A stretch of DNA of 5,211 nt. Source: an uncultured Planctomycetaceae bacterium. Lineage in GTDB: Bacteria; Planctomycetota; Planctomycetia; Pirellulales; UBA1268. A model generated the notes under the pieces. That model had not been told where the DNA came from, did no database searches, and worked only from the letters and a program-made list of their open reading frames with translations. Numbering within the stretch: position 1 is the stretch's first letter; the number at the start of each line of letters is the position of its first letter. A program made the position numbers and the translations under genes. Below, in pieces: positions 1-4,640 of the stretch. Location: the NCBI GenBank assembly GCA_903885855.1, contig CAISKG010000197.1:1-5211 (forward strand). The letters are read 5' to 3'.

Positions 1-367
1 CCAGGCCGGCCGCCTCCAGCAGGCTCTTCCCCCACGGATTGAGGGAGTGGCTCTCGGCGGGGGCCGAGACCGCGCCCAGCTTGGCCGGCTCGTAGGCGAT
101 CTCGTAGTGGTTGCGGGCCACGGACAGCTTGTCGCCCGGGTCGAGGCGCTTCTCGCTCACCCGGACGCCGTTGACCTTGGTGCCGTTGCTGCTGGCGAGG
201 TCCTTGACGAACCAGTAGCCGTCGACGAGCGAGAGCTCGCAGTGGCTGCCGGACACGTTGGGGAAGCGCAGCACGATGTCCGAACTCTCGCGCCGGCCCA
301 CCACGAGGGCCGGCTTGAGCAGCGGGATCGGGTCTCCGCCCCCCATGGGAATCAATTCGCCGTACAT
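1..367 (-). CDS. FHA-domain protein, N-terminal part (3' end outside window)
   Basis: The complement reads from an ATG at 367 through 122 codons to the left edge without a stop. The product begins MYGELIPMGGGDPIPLLKP and is a forkhead-associated domain, a phosphothreonine-peptide binding module. Visible hallmarks are GRRESSDIVL (residues 24-33, with the usual phosphate-contacting Arg25), Ser39 and His42 of the S-x-x-H motif, SSNGT (59-63) and NG (66-67), followed by the closing strands to about residue 92. From about residue 95 the sequence looks like a linker and is then cut off, so any C-terminal domain is unknown. The in-frame ATG at 346 is an alternative start, but 367 has a GGGGG stretch about 5 bases upstream. 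The gene is divergent from rnpB. The FHA assignment is firm; the partner and role are not visible. Confidence 0.9.
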   Translation of the reverse strand, partial: MYGELIPMGGGDPIPLLKPALVVGRRESSDIVLRFPNVSGSHCELSLVDGYWFVKDLASSNGTKVNGVRVSEKRLDPGDKLSVARNHYEIAYEPAKLGAVSAPAESHSLNPWGKSLLEAAGL

Positions 368-428
368 GAGCCCCCGTACGTCCTTCGAGGTCGGGCGGTT
401 CGTCCTTGCCGCCGACACACCCGCTGCA

Positions 429-456
429 AATCTACACCCCGCCCGCGGAGGGTCAA
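429..456 (-). promoter_or_regulatory. Candidate sigma70-type promoter for the FHA gene
   Basis: On the minus strand TTGACC (456-451, 5/6 match to the -35 consensus) is followed after 16 bases by TAGATT (434-429, 4/6 match to the -10 consensus). Transcription would start near 422, about 55 bases before the ATG at 367. It lies in a locally AT-richer pocket of a very GC-rich intergenic region. It is a pattern match only; planctomycete promoters are often weak matches to the consensus. Confidence 0.4.
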
Positions 457-553
457 AAGTCGGCCTCGGCCGGCGGCGCCGGGGCCGGACGCGGCGTAAG
501 ATTGGAGGACGTCCGTGAGGCTCCGGTGAGGACCGGCCCGCGACAGACGGTTT

Positions 554-1009
554 CCGGGAGAGGGCCGGGGCGGGACGGGCGACCGCCGGTCGGGAGAGTC
601 CGGCGGCGTTCCGCGAGGAACGCCGTCGGGAATGCCCCGGCGGGAGGAAAGTCCGGGCTCCACGGGGCACGATGGTGGGTAACGCCCACCGGCCGCGAGG
701 CCAGGGACAGTGCCACAGAGAACAGACCGCCGGCGGGTGACCCCCGCAGGTAAGGGTGAAACGGTGAGGTAAGAGCTCACCAGCGGCCCGGGTGACCGGG
801 CCGGCTCGGCAAACCCCATCGGGAGCAAGGCCAAGCAGGAAGGAGCCGGCCGCGAGGCCGGCACGGGACGGCCCGTCCCGTCCGACTTCCGGGTCGGCCG
901 CCAGAGGTGCCGGGCAACCGGCATCCTAGAGAAATGGTCGCCACCGCCGCGTCGCGAGGCGCGGCGGGACAGAACCCGGCTTACAGTCCCGCCCCCGTCC
1001 CTCTCCCGG
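554..1009 (+). ncRNA. rnpB: RNase P RNA, bacterial class A
   Basis: This is the catalytic RNA of RNase P, which matures the 5' ends of tRNAs. Universal blocks are present: GAGGAAAGTCCGGGCTCC (644-661), the ACAGAACCCGGCTTA block (969-983), and a GGTAAGGGTGAAA block near 749-761. Helices pair by eye. P1 is 554-564/999-1009 (11 perfect pairs) continuing with 570-576/986-992. P2 is 578-584/936-942. P3 has an outer stem 585-589/637-641 and a distal stem 604-612/617-625 with a GCGA loop. The P8/P9 region is 674-679/685-690 and 691-694/699-702. P12 is 733-737/743-747, P13 763-768/776-781, P14 785-791/796-802 with a GTGA loop, and P18 908-913/918-923 with a GCAA loop. An added P19 is 944-951/960-967. 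The GGT that pairs with the tRNA CCA end is at 892-894. The ends are set by P1. A possible -10 (TAAGAT, 497-502) lacks a convincing -35, so the promoter is unresolved, and no U-rich terminator follows. Confidence 0.97.
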
Positions 1010-1020
1010 CCACCGTCGGA

Positions 1021-1485
1021 TCAGGCCGCCTCCGGCCCCTCCTCGTCGCGTTTCGAGGCCAGATCGCGGCGCTCCTCGTCGTCGAGCATCTTGAGCAGCT
1101 TCGAGATGCAGAGGCTGTTGATGCTCACACGCATGTCCTCGGCCTCGGCCTTGAGCGACTCGTGGAGCGAGCGGGGCATGCGCACCGTGACGACGCGCTG
1201 GGCCTCGCGGCTGGCCGGCCGGTCGCGCTGCCGGCTGCGGAGGTCGTCGAGCAGCTCGCGGATCCGGGCGTAGTGGGGGGAGCATTCGAAGCGGACGAGT
1301 TCCTCGGGGTCGCGGAAACTGCGCCGCACCACCCCCTCCACCCCGAGCACCTCGCGGAAGAAGACCACCCAGTCCGGGTTCATGGCATGGAGCCGCTCCG
1401 CCACCTGGAGGGCGGCCACGGCATGGGTGGAGAATTCGGGGGTGCCCTCCGCCGCGGGGGCGGAGCCTTCGGAGCGGGACGCCAT
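1021..1485 (-). CDS. Ribbon-helix-helix domain protein of unknown target
   Basis: A 154-residue protein. The C-terminal half carries a ribbon-helix-helix DNA-binding fold of the Arc/MetJ/HicB C-terminal type: strand RVVTVRMP (97-104), helix A SLHESLKAEAEDM (106-118), a turn at RVS, and helix B from about 121 to 134 (INSLCISKLLKML). A charged tail follows. Residues 21-88 form a predicted alpha-helical N-terminal region containing NPDWVVFFREVLG (36-48), which I do not recognise as a known family. The start at 1485 is preferred over the longer frame starting at 1611. The extra 42 codons use AGA, AGG, GGA, CCA, GCA and TGT, which the rest of the gene avoids, and encode low-complexity Pro/Arg/Ala sequence. 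No Shine-Dalgarno is seen before either start. No adjacent toxin gene is visible, so a stand-alone regulator is more likely than a toxin-antitoxin antidote. It converges on rnpB with 11 bases between. Confidence 0.75.
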   Translation of the reverse strand: MASRSEGSAPAAEGTPEFSTHAVAALQVAERLHAMNPDWVVFFREVLGVEGVVRRSFRDPEELVRFECSPHYARIRELLDDLRSRQRDRPASREAQRVVTVRMPRSLHESLKAEAEDMRVSINSLCISKLLKMLDDEERRDLASKRDEEGPEAA

Positions 1486-1701
1486 GGATGGGAGCTCGGT
1501 GGGGGGCTTGGCTGCGGACGCAGGCCTGGTGGTCGACGCTGGGGGCGGGCGCCGGCCGGCCCGGCCTCTTTCGCACGAGGTTCCCGGACACGCCGACACC
1601 AGCGACGACATGCTGTCGGTGCAGTCAAGTCACGTCGGAAATCGCTGTGATGGCAACGACTTGCGTCGACTTTCCAGGCCGTGCGATCTTTTGCGGCAGA
1701 G

Positions 1702-1720
1702 GTGCCCGGTCGCCGGGCAC
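1702..1720. repeat. Perfect 8-bp inverted repeat (hairpin)
   Basis: GTGCCCGG (1702-1709) and CCGGGCAC (1713-1720) are perfectly complementary around a 3-base loop. The hairpin lies about 145 bases downstream of the minus-strand ATP-grasp stop and upstream of the RHH gene. No T-run follows on either strand, so an intrinsic terminator is not shown. A transcript-end structure or an operator is possible. Confidence 0.5.
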
Positions 1721-1727
1721 GGGGTCG

Positions 1728-1748
1728 GCTGCCTCAAAAGCAGGCAGC
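1728..1748. repeat. Perfect 7-bp inverted repeat (hairpin)
   Basis: GCTGCCT (1728-1734) and AGGCAGC (1742-1748) pair perfectly around the 7-base loop CAAAAGC. It sits 8 bases from the hairpin at 1702-1720, giving a tandem pair between two co-directional minus-strand genes. On the minus strand the loop reads GCTTTTG, but no T-run follows the stem. The pair may mark the 3' end of the mch/ATP-grasp transcript. Confidence 0.5.
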
Positions 1749-1864
1749 TCGCGGGAGTCGCGTTTGCCAAGTGTCTGTCCGTTTTCCGGCCGATTCCGGG
1801 GGGGCCGGCGGATGGCAGCCCGCGGTCGAGGGGCCCGGGGCGGGGGCCGCCCGTTTCCCAGGGG

Positions 1865-2752
1865 TCACGCCGCGCCGGCGGCGCGGGCGGCGAGCCGCTC
1901 GACGACGGCCCCGGTGACGTCGGCGCCGGTGGCCCCCTCGAGCCCCTGCCAGCCGGGCACGGCGTTCACCTCCAGAACCACCATCCCGTCCGGCCCGGGG
2001 AGGAGATCGACCCCCGCCACCTCCACGCCCAGCAGGGAGGCGGCGCGGCGAGCGAGGTCGAGCCAGGCGGCGGGGGGATCGATCGGCTCGGCCGTTCCCC
2101 CGAGGGCGAGGTTGGTGCGCCAGTCGCCGCGGGCACGGCGCCGCATCGCGAAGGCCCGCGGGCCCACCAGCAGCACCCGCACGTCCCAGCCGTCGTGCGG
2201 GACGAAGGCCTGCAGGTAGGTCGCCGTCCCCCCCTCGGCCGCCGCCGCCACCAGCCGACCGAGGCTCTCGGCGGACGCGACACGCTCGATGCCCCGGCCG
2301 CACGAGCCGAAGAGCGGCTTCACCACCGCGTCACGGCCGAGGCTCTCCCAGGCGGCCCGGATGGCATCGGGATCCTGGGCCACGACGGTGCGCGGCACCG
2401 GGATCCCGGCCGCCGCGAGGCGCGCCAGGGAGAGGTATTTGTCGATCGCGGTCTCGAGCGCCCCCGGGGCGTTGATCACGGGGGTGCCGCGCGCGGCGAT
2501 CCGTCCCAGGAGGTCCATGCGCAGGATCACCTCCTCGAGTCGGCCGGCCGGCATGGAGCGGACGGCCAGCACGTCGGCCGCGTCGACGGCCGCGGGGAGG
2601 AATCGCTCCACGGCCGGCCGTCCCGCCGGATCGATCGCGGCGCCGAGGAGCGGCCATTCGACGACCGTCACGCCATGTCCGCGGCGCGACGCCTCGGCGG
2701 CGATCCGCGTGGCGTGCCATCCCCGCGCCGCGCCGACCACCACGAGGCGCAT
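1865..2752 (-). CDS. RimK-like ATP-grasp ligase, probably of H4MPT cofactor biosynthesis
   Basis: A 295-residue ATP-grasp enzyme of the RimK type; these form an amide bond through an acyl-phosphate made with ATP. Residues 1-95 form the N-terminal domain (MRLVVVGAARGWHATRIA). Nucleotide-binding and catalytic signatures follow: ETAIDKYLSLARL (100-112, Lys105), VVKPLFGSCGRGI (143-155, Lys145 and the glycine-rich loop), DVRVLLVG (190-197), RTNLALGG (212-219), and the Mg-binding end DLL...VVLEVNAVPGWQG (249-270, with Asp249, Glu261 and Asn263). The start at 2752 follows the Shine-Dalgarno GAGGAG, only 17 bases after the mch stop, so the two are probably one operon. Related proteins are archaeal MptN, which adds glutamate to H4MPT, and an ATP-grasp gene of bacterial H4MPT islands. 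I infer a cofactor-modifying role from the mch linkage; the substrate cannot be read from sequence. A RimK-type glutamate ligase acting on another target is the alternative. Confidence 0.88.
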   Translation of the reverse strand: MRLVVVGAARGWHATRIAAEASRRGHGVTVVEWPLLGAAIDPAGRPAVERFLPAAVDAADVLAVRSMPAGRLEEVILRMDLLGRIAARGTPVINAPGALETAIDKYLSLARLAAAGIPVPRTVVAQDPDAIRAAWESLGRDAVVKPLFGSCGRGIERVASAESLGRLVAAAAEGGTATYLQAFVPHDGWDVRVLLVGPRAFAMRRRARGDWRTNLALGGTAEPIDPPAAWLDLARRAASLLGVEVAGVDLLPGPDGMVVLEVNAVPGWQGLEGATGADVTGAVVERLAARAAGAA

Positions 2753-2760
2753 GCCGGGGG

Positions 2761-2766
2761 CTCCTC
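2761..2766 (-). promoter_or_regulatory. Shine-Dalgarno of the ATP-grasp gene
   Basis: On the minus strand GAGGAG (2766-2761) lies 8 bases before the ATG at 2752 and inside the 17-base mch/ATP-grasp gap. It is the clearest ribosome-binding site in the window. It fixes the start against the 829-codon open frame that continues upstream, and it supports translation from a shared mRNA. Confidence 0.7.
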
Positions 2767-2769
2767 GAG

Positions 2770-3777
2770 TCAGTCGGGCGTGCCGAACGAGGCCCGCACG
2801 ATCTCCGGGAGCACGGCGCCCCCGCGGTGGCGGACGCCCGTGTCGGGGTTCACCAGTTCGACCGCCGCCGGCGCGAACAGCGCCGCATCGAGGGCGTAGA
2901 AGTCGCCCCCCGCCTCCTCGAAGAGCACCCGGAAGGGCCGCCCGTGCGCCGGCGAGGCGGCGCTCACCATCCGCCGCGCGAGGCCGGCGAGCTCGTCGTC
3001 GTCGCCGGCCACCTCGAGCACCACCTGCCCGCCGTAGAGGATCGCGTCGTTGGTGCGGCCGATCGCCTCGAGGTCGTCGGCGGGGTCGGGCACCGGCGGC
3101 AGGGGGGCCCGCCCCGATCCGGCGCGGATGCGGCCGAGATCGAAGTGCAGATCGTGGAGCTTGTGGAGCGCGGTCTCGAGCGACCGGGCCACCACCTGGA
3201 GCGTGCCCGCCGGGCTGGCGGTGCGCGCCACCAGGAGGGTGAGACGATCGGGGGCGACGCCGGCAAGCGTGGCGAGATCGGCGCACACCTCCTCCGGCGG
3301 CAGCTTCGAGGCCTCGAGGAGCCCGACCGCCAGATCGGGCCGTTCCCGGTGCCCGATGTCGTCGAACACCCCCTCGCGGCCGATCGCCGCGCGGAGCGGT
3401 CCGCTCGCCATGGCGAAGTAGCGCCCGGACGACACCTTCCATCCGGCGTACTGCGCGGCCAGGCACGCCGCCACGGGAGCCGTGCTCTCGACGGCGACGA
3501 CGGGCCACGGGCAGCGGCCCCCCCAGGGGTCGTCCCGGGGATCGTGGGCGCCGGGTGGCAGCGCGACGCCCGCGGGCGCGAGCCGGACGGTCGCCAGATC
3601 GGCCAGCGCCGCCCGCGCGAGCATGATGCCGGCCTCCGTGCCCCCGCCGGCGCGCACGCCGGCGTCGACGATCCGCGTGCCGGCGGCGCCGTGGTGGAGG
3701 GCGATCCCCAGGGCCTCGGCGCGGCCGAGGGCGGCGTCGACGATCGCCGCGGCGCGGGCGTTGAGGCTGTGGGACAT
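2770..3777 (-). CDS. mch: Methenyltetrahydromethanopterin cyclohydrolase
   Basis: A 335-residue cytosolic enzyme that reversibly hydrolyses N5,N10-methenyl-H4MPT to N5-formyl-H4MPT, the middle step of H4MPT-linked formaldehyde oxidation (or of formyl reduction). Family signatures run the whole length: NARAAAIVDAAL (6-17), GGGTEAGI (44-51), PVVAVEST (92-99), AQYAGWKVSSGRYFAMASGP (108-127), LLVARTASPAGTLQVVAR (181-198), HKLHDLHFDLGRI (205-217), APLPPVPDPADDLEAIGRTN (224-243), DAILYGG (244-250) and a C-terminal PEIVRASFG (324-332). Arg198 and Glu201 match the Arg-x-x-Glu pair that, from memory, is catalytic in the Archaeoglobus enzyme. The length is close to the usual 315-330 residues. The start at 3777 is chosen because the family N-terminus begins there; the 58 open codons upstream are basic, low-complexity and cross the promoter region. 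No strong Shine-Dalgarno is seen. It is the first gene of a unit with the ATP-grasp gene and divergent from the metal regulator. Confidence 0.95.
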   Translation of the reverse strand: MSHSLNARAAAIVDAALGRAEALGIALHHGAAGTRIVDAGVRAGGGTEAGIMLARAALADLATVRLAPAGVALPPGAHDPRDDPWGGRCPWPVVAVESTAPVAACLAAQYAGWKVSSGRYFAMASGPLRAAIGREGVFDDIGHRERPDLAVGLLEASKLPPEEVCADLATLAGVAPDRLTLLVARTASPAGTLQVVARSLETALHKLHDLHFDLGRIRAGSGRAPLPPVPDPADDLEAIGRTNDAILYGGQVVLEVAGDDDELAGLARRMVSAASPAHGRPFRVLFEEAGGDFYALDAALFAPAAVELVNPDTGVRHRGGAVLPEIVRASFGTPD

Positions 3778-3843
3778 GGTGCGGGGAGCGCGGGGCGGCG
3801 GGCGGCGGTGGGGGGCGGCGCGGTGCCCACCCGGGCGGGCGCG

Positions 3844-3872
3844 CCGACGCCCCTTGCGTCCGGAGACATAAT
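3844..3872 (+). promoter_or_regulatory. Weak candidate promoter for the metal regulator gene
   Basis: CATAAT (3867-3872) matches 5/6 of a -10 box on the plus strand. The hexamer 17 bases upstream, CCGACG (3844-3849), matches only 3/6 of the -35 consensus. Transcription would start near 3879, about 45 bases before the first ATG. The box lies on the same bases as the predicted minus-strand mch -10, so the two promoters would overlap back to back. Confidence 0.28.
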
Positions 3873-3896
3873 GCTCCACGTTTCCGGGGCGGGCAA
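3868..3896 (-). promoter_or_regulatory. Candidate promoter of mch and the ATP-grasp gene
   Basis: On the minus strand TTGCCC (3896-3891, 4/6 of the -35 consensus) is followed after exactly 17 bases by CATTAT (3873-3868, 4/6 of the -10 consensus). It is the only AT-rich spot in the divergent region. Transcription would begin near 3861, leaving a leader of about 85 bases before the mch ATG at 3777. Confidence 0.42.
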
Positions 3897-3904
3897 TCGC
3901 CCCG
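3885..3904. promoter_or_regulatory. 20-bp palindrome over the mch -35 box, candidate operator
   Basis: CGGGGCG (3885-3891) and CGCCCCG (3898-3904) are perfect 7-bp inverted arms around GGCAAT. The palindrome covers the predicted mch -35 (3891-3896) and lies 19 bases before the regulator's first ATG. DtxR/MntR-family repressors bind palindromes of roughly this length, so it is a candidate site for the neighbouring regulator. GC-only arms arise readily by chance in such DNA, which limits confidence. Confidence 0.33.
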
Positions 3905-3922
3905 CGCCGGCCGCCCTCCCCG

Positions 3923-4606
3923 ATGCCGTTCCCGACGATGGCCAGCCTCACGGTCGAGAACTACGTCAAGACGATCCACGGGATCACCACCTCGCAGGAG
4001 GGGCGCCCGGCGACCACCGGCCAGTTGGCCGCGGCGTTGGGGGTTTCGCCCGGCACGGTGACGAGCATGATCAAGACGCTGGACGCGGCCCGTCTGGCGA
4101 CGCACCGGCCCTACGAGGGGGTGTCGCTCACGAAGGCGGGACGCATCCTGGCGCTGCGGGTCATCCGGCGCCACCGGTTGCTCGAGCTCTTCCTCCACCG
4201 CACGCTCGACATGAGCTGGGACGAGGTCCACGACGAGGCGGAGCACATGGAGCACGCCGTCAGCGACCTCCTCGTCGACCGCATCGACGCCTTCCTGGGG
4301 CGCCCGCTCGTCGATCCGCACGGCGACCCGATCCCGCGCGCCGACGGCGGCCACGAGTCCGACTCCGCCGAACCGGAGCCGACCCTCGCCGCCTGCGCCG
4401 CCGGCGACCGCTTCCGCCTCACGCGCGTCCTCGACCAGTCGGCCGGCTTCCTCCGCTACCTCACCGACAGCGGGCTGGTGCTCGGGACGGAGGGGAGCGT
4501 GGAGCGCAATCCCGACGGTGCCGGGCTGATGCGCATCCGCCTCGGCGGACGATCGCTGGCGCTGGCCCTGGAGGCGGCGGAGAAGCTGCTCGTCGCGCTC
4601 CCCTGA
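3923..4606 (+). CDS. DtxR/MntR-family metal-dependent transcriptional regulator
   Basis: A 227-residue three-domain metalloregulator. Residues 9-75 form the winged helix-turn-helix (SLTVENYVKTIHGI, then TTGQLAAALGVSPGTVTSMI with the recognition helix near 42-53, then the wing to SLTKAGR). Residues 76-138 form the dimerisation and metal-binding domain (RRHRLLELFL at 82-91, EVHDEAEHMEHAVSD at 101-115, DPHGDPIP at 131-138). Residues 152-227 resemble the C-terminal FeoA/SH3-like domain (AGDRFRLTRVLDQSAGFLRY). Candidate metal ligands are His84, Glu88, His103, Glu107, Glu110 and His111. Glu107 stands where DtxR has Cys102 and MntR has Glu99. Position 13 is Asn, where MntR has Asp8 and DtxR has Met10. 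It therefore looks MntR-like with the long DtxR-type architecture, but Mn versus Fe choice is not certain. Met6 (3938), immediately before ASLTVENY, is an equally plausible start; neither start has a Shine-Dalgarno. It is divergent from mch. Confidence 0.9.
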   Translation: MPFPTMASLTVENYVKTIHGITTSQEGRPATTGQLAAALGVSPGTVTSMIKTLDAARLATHRPYEGVSLTKAGRILALRVIRRHRLLELFLHRTLDMSWDEVHDEAEHMEHAVSDLLVDRIDAFLGRPLVDPHGDPIPRADGGHESDSAEPEPTLAACAAGDRFRLTRVLDQSAGFLRYLTDSGLVLGTEGSVERNPDGAGLMRIRLGGRSLALALEAAEKLLVALP

Positions 4607-4640
4607 CCGTCCGGCCCCGGCAGGGCCCGCCCCGGCGAGG

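Larger units (their letters stand above)
1486..1864. other. Non-coding gap between the RHH gene and the ATP-grasp gene
   Basis: This 379-base stretch has no frame with the codon pattern or protein character of the neighbouring genes. Bases 1612-1700 are clearly less GC-rich than the flanks, as expected of control sequence upstream of the minus-strand RHH gene, but no convincing -35/-10 pair was found. It holds two perfect inverted repeats (1702-1720 and 1728-1748). The part from about 1790 to 1864 is GC-rich and featureless. Confidence 0.6.

Noticed and set aside
497..502. TAAGAT as the rnpB -10 box
   Set aside because: It matches 4/6 of the consensus and would give a 45-base 5' precursor, but no -35 box lies at a suitable distance, so it is not listed as a feature.
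352..924. Open frames on both strands across 352-924
   Set aside because: They overlap rnpB, whose conserved blocks and helices explain the sequence, and their translations are low-complexity Pro/Arg/Gly.
1486..1611. A 42-residue N-terminal extension of the RHH protein from an ATG at 1611
   Set aside because: Codon use (AGA, AGG, GGA, CCA, TGT) and low-complexity Pro/Arg/Ala content differ from the rest of the gene, so the start at 1485 was preferred.
1382..2899. A 505-codon plus-strand frame
   Set aside because: It is antisense to the RHH and ATP-grasp genes, low in complexity, lacks recognisable domains, and spans an intergenic gap.
1865..4354. An uninterrupted 829-codon minus-strand frame covering the ATP-grasp gene and running back across mch and into the regulator
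   Set aside because: Only the last 295 codons have family sequence and a Shine-Dalgarno. The upstream part is Arg/Pro/Gly-rich low complexity in the wrong frame of mch, so it is a GC-driven open frame, not a fusion protein.
4607..4640. A terminator between the convergent regulator and CitG-like genes
   Set aside because: The 34 bases are GC-rich but hold only short imperfect complementarity and no T-run on either strand.
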